From Gleimia europaea ACS-120-V-Col10b (GTDB lineage Bacteria; Actinomycetota; Actinomycetes; Actinomycetales; Actinomycetaceae): a stretch of DNA of 64,000 nucleotides. The DNA is taken from positions 682,001 through 746,000 of the forward strand of contig NZ_KE150266.1 of NCBI RefSeq assembly GCF_000411155.1. The letters are read 5' to 3'. The translations under genes and the position numbers were made by a program. The notes beneath the pieces are model-generated. The model had not been told where the DNA came from. It saw nothing but the letters and a program-made list of their open reading frames with translations, and ran no database searches. Shown one piece after another: positions 35,938 to 43,912 of this stretch. Every line of letters starts with the position of its first letter. Positions within the stretch are counted from its first letter, which is position 1.

Positions 35938-36597
35938 CTAGGCGTGCAAGTGCACGGCCGCTAGGCGCTCCTTGTGGGCCTTGGAAACACGATCCATGAG
36001 CTCATCCGCGTCGGTTCCCGAAATGATCTCCGGGTTAGTGAACAAGAACGCGCGCACCAGCGAAAGCGCTTCTCCCCCCACTCGCCTGGTCCACAAAGAC
36101 AGGCGCGCCTCCAGCTGTTTATCCTCCGCCACTGCCGGTTCGAGGCGTTCGCGAACCCATTCACCGTGGCCAAAATCGTTGACGTCTTTCGCGTAGTCTT
36201 CCTGCCCCTGCAACTGCGCGATCTCACGCAGCGCATCCGTGAAAATACCGATCGCAACATACGTCTTAGTCATGCGCTCCCACCACGTGGTTGGGCGCAG
36301 GCGCGCATCAATATCATCCAAAAGACCCTCGTACGGAGCGATGGCCTCCACAATATCCACGCTGGAGCGCTCCGCAACTTTGCACACGTACTTGAAGTTC
36401 TCCCACGCTTTTCCCGACATGTTTGCCATATCCACGTGCTCCCAAGGTTTTGGCGCCTGGTCGCCATCCTTAGCAAGACGAGTTTGCGCCGCAATCGCCG
36501 CGTAAGCTCCGATGCCCAACAAGTTCTTATAAGAATCGTTATTAGCGGTCAAAGTAGCCTCCAAAGCCTTAGCCCCTTTGCGAAGTATCCATTCCAT
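35938..36597 (-). CDS. Ferritin-like-fold protein (MiaE-2-like family)
   Basis: A 219-residue, mainly helical protein. The ATG at 36597 begins MEWILRKGAKALEATL; the open frame to 36618 uses a TTG. Sequences AYAAIAAQTRLAKDGDQAP, KVAERSSVDIVEAIAPYEG and a C-terminal ALSLVRAFLFTNPEI are typical of the actinobacterial ferritin-like family related to tRNA hydroxylase MiaE. The canonical diiron ExxH pairs are not all obvious to me, so catalysis is uncertain. It stands between DUF3107 and the DEAD-box helicase, a conserved neighbourhood. Substrate unknown. Confidence 0.65.
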   Translation of the reverse strand: MEWILRKGAKALEATLTANNDSYKNLLGIGAYAAIAAQTRLAKDGDQAPKPWEHVDMANMSGKAWENFKYVCKVAERSSVDIVEAIAPYEGLLDDIDARLRPTTWWERMTKTYVAIGIFTDALREIAQLQGQEDYAKDVNDFGHGEWVRERLEPAVAEDKQLEARLSLWTRRVGGEALSLVRAFLFTNPEIISGTDADELMDRVSKAHKERLAAVHLHA

Positions 36598-36840
36598 ACT
36601 ACGTTGAGGACGCCCCAAGCAACCGGTTTAGAACGAGTTTTGCCCCGCTACCCGCCGCTTAGTGATCAACGGCACTAAACGTGATCACAGCGAAAATACT
36701 GCTACCCTGAAAGGGAACACGCCGTTCGCACCGGAATGGTTTTTGGCACGCAAAAGATTTTTCTTTAATGAATTGCGTGAGCGGTACTACACCTACTTTC
36801 ACTTTGTTGATGCTCCCAAGGCGTGCAGGAGAGCTCCAAA
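36598..36840. other. Divergent intergenic region
   Basis: 243 bases between the ferritin-like gene (minus) and the DEAD-box helicase (plus). It must contain both promoters. TGCAGGAGAG (about 36825-36834) is the helicase SD. A long AT-rich block lies at 36738-36800. I found no RNA structure that I could support. Confidence 0.3.
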
Positions 36841-38493
36841 GTGAGGAAGACTAGCGCTACTTTGCTTGAACAAACTGAAGAAACCAAAACCTATTCTGCT
36901 GGCGTTGTGAACCTTGAAGGCGTTGCCCTTCCCGAAAACACCGATGAAGCCAAAGCTGACATCGAGGGAGAGGTCACCGCCGAGGAGTTGGCGCAAAAAA
37001 CGTTTGCCGATTTTGGCGTGGCCGCAGATTTCGCGGATGCACTTGCCGCAAAGAGCATTACCTACCCGTTCCCCATCCAGGCTCTAACTCTGCCCGTAGC
37101 GTTGGGGAAGCGCGACATTATCGGCCAAGCGAAAACCGGAACCGGCAAGACCCTCGGCTTTGGCTTGCCCCTCCTCATGCACGTGGTACGCCCCGACGAT
37201 CCGGATTACGCGAAGAAAGTACACTTCCCTGACCTTCCCCAAGCCCTCGTAATCCTGCCTACGCGCGAACTGTGTAAGCAGGTGACGCGCGACCTGCGTG
37301 AGGCGGCCGCTAACACCTCCATTCGCGTAACCGAAATCTATGGCGGCGCAGCTTTTGACCCGCAGATCAAGCAGCTTAAGAGCGGCACCGACGTGATTGT
37401 GGGAACGCCCGGACGCCTCATTGACCTTATGAAACGCAAGGTTCTAAAGCTCACTAACGTACACACGCTAGTGCTTGACGAGGCCGACGAAATGCTGGAT
37501 CTGGGCTTCTTGCCCGACGTGGAAATCCTCATATCGCGCGTTCCTGCGGACAGGCACGTCATGCTGTTCTCTGCCACCATGCCGGGCGAAGTGGTGGCGC
37601 TTGCCCGCCGCTACATGCGCCAGCCAACCCACATTCGCGCGCAGGATCCGGAAGACTCCTCGCCCACCGTTGCTAGCGTGAAACAAGTGATATACCGTTG
37701 CCACGCCCTGAATAAACTCGAAGTTGTCTCTCGCATCCTGCAGGCACGCGGGCGCGGCCTCACCATAATTTTCACGCGCACCAAACGCACCGCCGCGTCA
37801 GTCACACGCGACCTCGCATCGCGCGGTTTCGCCACCGCTGAGCTGCACGGAGACCTCGGCCAGGGCGCTCGCGAACAATCAATGCGCGCGTTCCGCAACG
37901 GCAAGGTAGACGTGTTGGTGGCAACCGACGTGGCGGCGCGCGGCATTGACGTTGACGACGTCACGCACGTTATCAACTACCAGTGCCCCGAAGATGAAAA
38001 GACCTACGTTCACCGCATCGGCCGCACGGGCCGCGCAGGCGCATCCGGCACTGCCGTCACGTTCGTGGACTGGGATGACGTGCCGCGCTGGCGCCTCATC
38101 TCTAACGCGCTCGGCCTGGGCGTGCCCGAACCGCTAGAGACCTACCATACGTCCGAACACCTCTACACCGACCTCGACATCCCCACGGATGTGACCGGCA
38201 GATTGCCTCGCAGTGAGCGTACCCGCGCCGGACTTGAGGCCGAAGAATTTGTGGATGTTTCCGGCAAGGGCGAGCGTGCCCGTGGGCGGGGAACCCGCAG
38301 GTCAGGCTCGCGCGGGCGAAGCGGGCAAAAGCGCGAGCGCAAACGCACTCGTCGCGGAGCAGGCGCCTCGCACACCCCGGACAAGCGCAAATCGAGCCGG
38401 GGACAATCAGCTGATTCTACACCCGGCAAGACGAAAGAAAACCAGGCGCCCCGCCGCAAGCGCACCCGCACGCGCAAAAACTCAGCCAAGTAA
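36841..38493 (+). CDS. DEAD-box RNA helicase
   Basis: A 550-residue ATP-dependent RNA helicase of the RhlE/CsdA-like group. The GTG at 36841 follows CAGGAGAGCTCCAAA; an in-frame GTG at 36823 is less well placed. The Q motif region is FADFGVAADFADALAAKSI, motif I is AKTGTGKT, motif II is DEAD, motif III SAT, motif IV-V regions IIFTRTK and VATDVAARGIDV, and motif VI HRIGRTGRAG. The last ~100 residues are very basic (RGRGTRRSGSRGRSGQKRER and similar), likely an RNA-binding tail. Function in ribosome assembly or mRNA decay is the usual role for this group. Confidence 0.92.
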   Translation: MRKTSATLLEQTEETKTYSAGVVNLEGVALPENTDEAKADIEGEVTAEELAQKTFADFGVAADFADALAAKSITYPFPIQALTLPVALGKRDIIGQAKTGTGKTLGFGLPLLMHVVRPDDPDYAKKVHFPDLPQALVILPTRELCKQVTRDLREAAANTSIRVTEIYGGAAFDPQIKQLKSGTDVIVGTPGRLIDLMKRKVLKLTNVHTLVLDEADEMLDLGFLPDVEILISRVPADRHVMLFSATMPGEVVALARRYMRQPTHIRAQDPEDSSPTVASVKQVIYRCHALNKLEVVSRILQARGRGLTIIFTRTKRTAASVTRDLASRGFATAELHGDLGQGAREQSMRAFRNGKVDVLVATDVAARGIDVDDVTHVINYQCPEDEKTYVHRIGRTGRAGASGTAVTFVDWDDVPRWRLISNALGLGVPEPLETYHTSEHLYTDLDIPTDVTGRLPRSERTRAGLEAEEFVDVSGKGERARGRGTRRSGSRGRSGQKRERKRTRRGAGASHTPDKRKSSRGQSADSTPGKTKENQAPRRKRTRTRKNSAK

Positions 38494-38531
38494 GCGAGGC
38501 CCGCCAGGCCAGGGCAACCAACGCTTATGGC

Positions 38532-39380
38532 CTATGGCCACAGGATCGAGAGCCTGCCCTGGCTCTCGATTTCTTGGATCACTTCAAGGGGTGTGGTGTG
38601 CTCGCCCAACTGGTTCGGCTTGCCCGCGCCGTGGTAGTCCGAAGAACCCGTAACCAGTAGGCCACGCTCGCGAGCCACCTGGAGTAAGAACTCCTGATCT
38701 GCGGACGGGTTATCGCGATGGTGCACCTCCAGGCCAGCCAAACCGGCCTCTGCCATGTTGTAAACCACCTCGATAGGAAGCACCTTTTGCCGGGCGCGAG
38801 CCCGCGGATGCGCAATGATGGGAACCCCGCCCGCAACCCGCACTTTTTGCACCGCCACCACGGGATCCTGCGCCCACAAGAACTGGTAGTAGGGGCCGCG
38901 CGGGTGCAACACCTGCGCAAACGCCTCATCTCGCGTGGCAAACGAGCCCGCCCGGATCAGCGCGTCCGCAATGTGGGGCCGCCCCACTACGCCCGCGTCC
39001 CCGCCCGCTCCCGCAACCACGTCTTCCCACGTGATCGGGTAATCCTGCGCGATCTTTTCAACCATGATCTTCGCGCGCTCACGTCGTGACTGCAGTACCT
39101 TCCGGCTGGCTTCAACCAGCGCGGGATCGTGCGGATCGTGCAGGTAGCACAGCAGGTGAACCGTGATTCCTTGCCAGGCGCAAGACATTTCCATACCGCG
39201 GAGCAGGGCAACACCGGCCGCGCCAACTTCGCGCGCAGCTTCGGCGTGGCCCCAGGTGACGTCGTGATCTGTAAGCCCCACCATGTCCAGCCCCGCATCA
39301 GCAGCCCTATGCATCAGTTGCGCGGGCGTGTCCGTCCCATCCGAATAGTTTGAATGAGTGTGCGGATCAATCTTCAACAT
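38532..39380 (-). CDS. PHP-domain phosphoesterase (TrpH/YciV, RNase AM-like)
   Basis: A 282-residue protein with an N-terminal PHP metal-binding domain. The first motif DPHTHSNYSDG (residues 5-15) and the second, VGLTDHD, are followed by an HLLCYLHD stretch, a RPHIADAL block near residue 145 and a C-terminal TGSSDYHG that supplies the last ligands. It belongs to the PHP subgroup containing E. coli YciV (5'-3' exoribonuclease RNase AM) and 3',5'-nucleotide phosphatases. Substrate cannot be told from sequence alone. It converges with the helicase gene with a 38-base gap. Confidence 0.85.
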   Translation of the reverse strand: MLKIDPHTHSNYSDGTDTPAQLMHRAADAGLDMVGLTDHDVTWGHAEAAREVGAAGVALLRGMEMSCAWQGITVHLLCYLHDPHDPALVEASRKVLQSRRERAKIMVEKIAQDYPITWEDVVAGAGGDAGVVGRPHIADALIRAGSFATRDEAFAQVLHPRGPYYQFLWAQDPVVAVQKVRVAGGVPIIAHPRARARQKVLPIEVVYNMAEAGLAGLEVHHRDNPSADQEFLLQVARERGLLVTGSSDYHGAGKPNQLGEHTTPLEVIQEIESQGRLSILWP

Positions 39381-39445
39381 GCTCCCAGCTTAAGCGGCCT
39401 GGGCACTGGGATGACTATTGACCAGCAAAGTTAGACAATAGGCAC

Positions 39446-40969
39446 ATGAGCGAAAAAGAATCAGTAGAACAGTCCATGGCTGCGCGTGGCAGCAATCGTT
39501 CGCGCCGCCCCAACTCGCAAGCATTCAAAGATTTCATTGGCACCAACTGGGGGCCGCGCCCCTGCGAGCTACCTGCCCGCGCAGAAGTTGCCGACTATTT
39601 GCAGGCTCGCCACGACCTGGTTGGCGAAGCGTTCAAAGGCGAGCGCCTCGTAATCCCCGCCGGCGGATTGAAAGTGCGTAGCAACGACACGGACTACAGG
39701 TTCCGCGCCCATTCCTCATTTGCACACATGACGGGCCTGACGGGCGAGCTTGAACCCGACTCGGTTCTTGTTCTTGAGCCCACCGAAGATGGATCGGCCC
39801 ACACGCACGAAGCCGTTCTTTACTTCAAACCGCGCGCGTCGCGCTCATCCGAAGAGTTCTACGCAGACTCGCGCTACGGCGAATTCTGGGTTGGTGCGCG
39901 CCCCTCATTAGAAGAAATGGAGGCGCTCACCGGCCTGAAGGTGCGCCACATTGATACGCTGCGCGACTCACTTTCAAAGGACGCTGGCCAAGTGTCTTTG
40001 CGCGTTGTGCGCGAGGCGGACGCCAACATGACTGCCCTTGTTGACGAGATTCGCCAGCAGGTGGGCTTACCCCACGGCAATGATGCGCGGCAGACAGATG
40101 ACGCACTCCAACAGCAGCTTTCCGAGATCCGTTTGCAGAAGGACGCGTGGGAGCTTCGCGAAATGCAACGAGCTGTGGACGCCACCAAGGAAGGCTTCGA
40201 GGAAATCATCAAGCAACTTCCGCGCGCCACGAACCATCCGCGTGGCGAACGCGTTGTTGAGGGCGCATTTGGTGCTCGCGCCCGCGAACTAGGTAATGGC
40301 CTGGGATACGACACGATCGCAGCGTCAGGGAATCACGCGAACACGCTGCACTGGATAGATAACGACGGCGAGGTTAAAGCCGGCGACTTGATCTTGGTTG
40401 ACGCGGGCATTGAGTTGGATTCGCTCTACACCGCTGATATCACGAGGACGATGCCGGTTAGCGGTAAGTTCACCCCGGTGCAGGCCAAGGTTTACAACGC
40501 TGTGCTGGACGCGTGCGAGGCGGCGCTCGCCGTAGCGAACAAGCCGGGCGCTCGCTTCCGCCACGTACACGAGGCCGCAATGGAGGTCATTGCCGCGCGC
40601 CTGGAAGAGTGGGGCATTTTGCCCGTTTCGGCAGAGGAATCTCTAAAGGTAGAATCGCAACTCCACCGCCGCTGGATGCCGCATGGCACGAGCCACCACC
40701 TGGGCCTAGACGTGCACGACTGCGCGCAGGCAAGGCGCGAAATGTACTTGGACGCCCTGCTGGAGCCAGGCATGGTGTTCACCATCGAACCCGGCCTGTA
40801 CTTCCGCGCCGACGACCTCGCTATTCCCGAAGAATTTCGCGGCATCGGCGTGCGCATTGAAGACGATGTCGTCGTAAACGAGGACGGCACTGTCACCCGC
40901 ATTTCAGAGGACATTCCCCGCACGGTAGCTGACGTTGAGGCCTGGATCGAGCGGGTACAAAACTCCTGA
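39446..40969 (+). CDS. pepP: Xaa-Pro aminopeptidase (aminopeptidase P)
   Basis: A 507-residue M24B metallopeptidase that releases N-terminal residues before proline. The AMP_N domain covers roughly residues 45-200. The dinuclear metal site is visible in VDAGIELDSLYTADITRTMP (two Asp), GTSHHLGLDVHD (His), VFTIEPGLYF (Glu) and RIEDDVVV (Glu). A 40-residue disordered basic N-terminus precedes the core and is longer than in E. coli PepP. The ATG at 39446 is the first good start after GGCAC. It stands alone on the plus strand and ends at a hairpin. Confidence 0.93.
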   Translation: MSEKESVEQSMAARGSNRSRRPNSQAFKDFIGTNWGPRPCELPARAEVADYLQARHDLVGEAFKGERLVIPAGGLKVRSNDTDYRFRAHSSFAHMTGLTGELEPDSVLVLEPTEDGSAHTHEAVLYFKPRASRSSEEFYADSRYGEFWVGARPSLEEMEALTGLKVRHIDTLRDSLSKDAGQVSLRVVREADANMTALVDEIRQQVGLPHGNDARQTDDALQQQLSEIRLQKDAWELREMQRAVDATKEGFEEIIKQLPRATNHPRGERVVEGAFGARARELGNGLGYDTIAASGNHANTLHWIDNDGEVKAGDLILVDAGIELDSLYTADITRTMPVSGKFTPVQAKVYNAVLDACEAALAVANKPGARFRHVHEAAMEVIAARLEEWGILPVSAEESLKVESQLHRRWMPHGTSHHLGLDVHDCAQARREMYLDALLEPGMVFTIEPGLYFRADDLAIPEEFRGIGVRIEDDVVVNEDGTVTRISEDIPRTVADVEAWIERVQNS

Positions 40970-41010
40970 CAATGATTTAGAATGCCCGATCCAAAAGGTC
41001 TGCGGAAAAT

Positions 41011-41040
41011 AAAAATTGCGGCCACATGGCCGCAATTTTT
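41011..41040. terminator. Hairpin terminator between pepP and the stress protein gene
   Basis: AAAAATTGCGGCCA (41011-41024) pairs with TGGCCGCAATTTTT (41027-41040), 14 pairs about a CA centre. It ends in T-runs in both directions and lies between convergent genes. Confidence 0.88.
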
Positions 41041-41058
41041 ATTGTCTTCGCCCGGGCT

Positions 41059-41847
41059 TTACCGGTTCGGATTATCGCCTGATTCACCGGGCTGCTGTGC
41101 GGGCACACTCCCTTCTGGTTCAGACGCCGCGCCAGAGGTAGGCTCTACTGGATCTGCCGGGGCGGGGCTTTTTGGCACTACCGGCTCCGGACTCGACGCC
41201 ACGGGGGCCGATACGTTCTCGCCAGCCTGCATGCGCGCCTGGTGGGCTTCGCGCTCACTGGGGCTGAGCCGCACACCGTACTTGGGTTGCTCGCCTGGGC
41301 GTGAGCCGAAAGCACTCGGCTTCGAAAGGTCCTCCACCGCGTGAGTTGGTTGCGGATCGCGGGTCAGGTTGCCCGGAGTAGAGCGCAGAACTTGGCGAAA
41401 ATCAACGGCTCCCTCTTTTGCCAAAATCGCGTAGCGCGAGGCAACCACTTGCGTTGCAGACGTGAAATCACGCTTGCCTCGGGTGAACGCATACGGCACC
41501 GACGCTAACGTCATTCCAAACACGGCGCCCATTGCCATGCCGACAAGCACGATCGCAACCGAAGCGTTCGGAGACCAAAGCGCGGAAAACAAGCCGATGA
41601 ACAAGCCCAGCCAAATGCCCGACAGGAAGCCATCCCATAAGACCTTGCCCCATGTCAGGCGGCCGGTGATGCGCTCTACCAGTTGCAGGTCCGTTCCCAC
41701 GATCGCGAGGCCGCGCACGTCGAAAGCCTGGTCAGAAAGGTGATCAACCGCAGCTTGGGCCTCCGCATACGTGCGGTAAGAGGCCACCTCCGTGCCCTGC
41801 GCCGGAGTTGGCAAGCCAGTAGCAGAAATTGCTTCAATAGGTTTCAT
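41059..41847 (-). CDS. General stress protein 17M-like membrane protein
   Basis: A 262-residue protein beginning at the ATG at 41847 (preceded by GAAGGT). Residues 20-75 resemble the YflT/GSP17M-type domain: SYRTYAEAQAAVDHLSDQ then VRGLAIVGTDLQLVERITG. Two adjacent membrane segments follow (GFLSGIWLGLFIGLFSALW and VAIVLVGMAMGAVFGMTLA). The C-terminal ~110 residues are proline- and serine-rich, probably cytosolic and disordered, and carry a short KYGVRLSPSEREAHQARM segment. Exact function is unknown. This gene and the divergent CBS-domain gene are neighbours in other actinobacteria. Confidence 0.75.
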   Translation of the reverse strand: MKPIEAISATGLPTPAQGTEVASYRTYAEAQAAVDHLSDQAFDVRGLAIVGTDLQLVERITGRLTWGKVLWDGFLSGIWLGLFIGLFSALWSPNASVAIVLVGMAMGAVFGMTLASVPYAFTRGKRDFTSATQVVASRYAILAKEGAVDFRQVLRSTPGNLTRDPQPTHAVEDLSKPSAFGSRPGEQPKYGVRLSPSEREAHQARMQAGENVSAPVASSPEPVVPKSPAPADPVEPTSGAASEPEGSVPAQQPGESGDNPNR

Positions 41848-41967
41848 ACCTTCACTTTCGCAGATTAATCTGCATGTTGCCTTATCAAGCGCCCATTTTT
41901 CTCTTAGAGGTGAACATTTTGCGCTCTCGGGACGCCTCTTTGGGCGTTGCTCAGCTACCCTGGGAGT

Positions 41968-43233
41968 GTGAGCACTGCAGACCACAAACTTGCCCCGCGC
42001 GGAACACGCGTGTTCGTAGGAAAAGTTGCCGGAACCGGCGTTTTTGACCCCATCGGAGACCAGGTGGGGCGCATTTATGACGTCGTTTCCATCATGCGTT
42101 TGAACCGCGCGCCCGACGTAGTGGGTTTTGTGGTTGAGGTTTCAAACCGACGCCGCGTTTTTGTTCCGATCTCACGCGTCACGTCCATCGAACCGGGTGC
42201 AGTTATCACCACGGGCCTACTCAACATGCGGCGTTTTAACCAGCGTGAGGCCGAGACGCTCATCATCTCGCAATTGTTTGACCGCGTGGTATCCATGCGC
42301 GACGGTTCGGGTGAAGTGCGTATTCGCGACGTGGGAATGGAGCAGCGCCTCCCGCGCGAATGGCGAGTAACGGAACTATTCGTAGAACGCGTCACCAAAT
42401 CCACGTTCGGCTTCAAACGTGCGGGCGAAACCATGCTGGTATCCGTTTCTGACGTCACAAAACTATCCACGCAGGTTGGCGTGCAGGATGCCACCAGCCT
42501 CATCGCATCCACACACCACATGAAAGCTGCAGACCTTGCCGACATTCTTCGCGACCTCCCCGAGGATCGCATGTACGAGGTGGCCTCGCAGCTGTCCGAC
42601 GAGCGCCTCGCTGACGTGTTGGAAGAGCTCCCCGAGGATGATTCGGTGTCGATCCTCGAACGCCTCCAGGCGAAGCAGGCTGCGGACGTGCTGGACGTGA
42701 TGCAACCCGACGACGCCGCCGACCTCATCTCTGAACTAGCGCCCCTAACCGCGCAGAACCTATTGAACCTCATGGAGCCCGAAGAGGCCGAGGATGTGCG
42801 CCGCCTCATGCGCTATGACGATGACACGGCCGGTGGCCTTATGACCACTGAACCCGTGATTTTGCCGCCCGACGCGACCGTGGCACAAATGCTGGCGAAC
42901 GTGCGCAACAAGGATATTCCGCCCGCCCTGGCCGCCATGGTTATCGTGGCGAGGCCGCCGCTGGAAACCCCTACGGGCAAGTTCATCGGCGTGGTACACA
43001 TTCAACGGGCCCTACGGGAACCACCGCAATCGCTACTGGGCACTATTGTGGATACGGACATTGAAACGGTGGATCCACAGCGCTCCATCCGCTCGATCAC
43101 GCGCACGCTCGCAATGTACAACCTTACGGCCGTGCCCGTGGTTGACGAGCATGGGCACGTGCTGGGTGCCATTTCGGTTGACGACGTGCTCGATAACCTA
43201 CTGCCAGATGACTGGCGCGATCTGGACGACTAG
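41968..43233 (+). CDS. Soluble MgtE-N/CBS-domain protein (no transport domain)
   Basis: A 421-residue protein. Residues 15-90 look like a PRC-barrel-like segment (FVGKVAGTGVFDPIGDQVGR). Residues 180-280 hold the MgtE intracellular N-domain repeats (ADLADILRDLPEDRMYEV, LADVLEELPEDDSVSILERL, AADLISELAP). CBS domains follow from about residue 290 (DDTAGGLMTTEPVILPPDAT; then VVDEHGHVLGAISVDDVLDN). The five-helix Mg channel of MgtE is missing, so this is a regulatory or sensing protein, not a transporter. Start: GTG at 41968, with the SD-like GGGAG unusually close (3 bases). It is coupled to the DUF1003 gene 16 bases on. Confidence 0.82.
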   Translation: MSTADHKLAPRGTRVFVGKVAGTGVFDPIGDQVGRIYDVVSIMRLNRAPDVVGFVVEVSNRRRVFVPISRVTSIEPGAVITTGLLNMRRFNQREAETLIISQLFDRVVSMRDGSGEVRIRDVGMEQRLPREWRVTELFVERVTKSTFGFKRAGETMLVSVSDVTKLSTQVGVQDATSLIASTHHMKAADLADILRDLPEDRMYEVASQLSDERLADVLEELPEDDSVSILERLQAKQAADVLDVMQPDDAADLISELAPLTAQNLLNLMEPEEAEDVRRLMRYDDDTAGGLMTTEPVILPPDATVAQMLANVRNKDIPPALAAMVIVARPPLETPTGKFIGVVHIQRALREPPQSLLGTIVDTDIETVDPQRSIRSITRTLAMYNLTAVPVVDEHGHVLGAISVDDVLDNLLPDDWRDLDD

Positions 43234-43249
43234 CTTTAAAGGGGTTTGA

Positions 43250-43789
43250 ATGGCTGAGCGACTAGATACTCCGCTAACCAGGCGACGTTGGCTACCGCGT
43301 ATCAATCTTGAATCCGAGGGTGTGGGACGCGTAGCTGAAGCTATTGCCCGCTTTTCTGGCACCCCACAATTCCTCATCTATCTATCGATATTCGTGTTCG
43401 CGTGGCTCGGTTGGAACACGTTTGCTCCCGCACACCTGCAGTTCGACAAGGCCGAACTGGGGTTCACCGCCCTCACTTTAATGCTTTCACTCCAGGCCTC
43501 CTACGCGGCTCCGCTGATTTTGCTTGCGCAGAACCGTCAAGATGACCGCGACCGCGTTACTGCCGAGCAGGACAGACGTCGCGCCGAGCGCAACCTTGCC
43601 GACACGGAGTACCTTACCCGCGAGATTGCGGGCTTGCGCCAAGCCCTGGGTGACGTTGCTACCCGCGACTTTGTGCGCTCTGAGATCCGCGACTTGTTAG
43701 AAGAAATTTTTGAACACGACCTTGCACGCGACAGGCTGCGCGAAACGCAAAACACTGACGACACCAAGGAAACCGATACGGATCAGTAG
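43250..43789 (+). CDS. DUF1003 membrane protein
   Basis: A 179-residue protein. After a basic N-terminus (RLDTPLTRRRWLPRINLE) come two membrane helices, FLIYLSIFVFAWLGWNTF and ALTLMLSLQASYAAPLILLA, followed by QNRQDDRDRVTAEQDRRRAE, which defines the DUF1003 family. The C-terminal part is a charged helix. Function unknown. Together with the MgtE-N/CBS protein directly upstream it forms a two-gene unit seen in other actinobacteria, which hints at divalent cation or membrane stress physiology; that is inference. AAGGGG precedes the ATG. Confidence 0.82.
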   Translation: MAERLDTPLTRRRWLPRINLESEGVGRVAEAIARFSGTPQFLIYLSIFVFAWLGWNTFAPAHLQFDKAELGFTALTLMLSLQASYAAPLILLAQNRQDDRDRVTAEQDRRRAERNLADTEYLTREIAGLRQALGDVATRDFVRSEIRDLLEEIFEHDLARDRLRETQNTDDTKETDTDQ

Positions 43790-43912
43790 TCGGGCACGCA
43801 AGCGATAACTGTTGTGCGTACGATGGCTTGGGGAAGCGCTGGGCGGCACCAGACAGTACGCGGAGAATGAGGATTACCCGCGATCGGCATTAGGTGACCC
43901 GCGATTTGCCCG

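Noticed and set aside
43790..43912. A short gene or terminator in the gap between DUF1003 and the acyltransferase
   Set aside because: No ORF of useful length and only weak inverted repeats; I left it unannotated.
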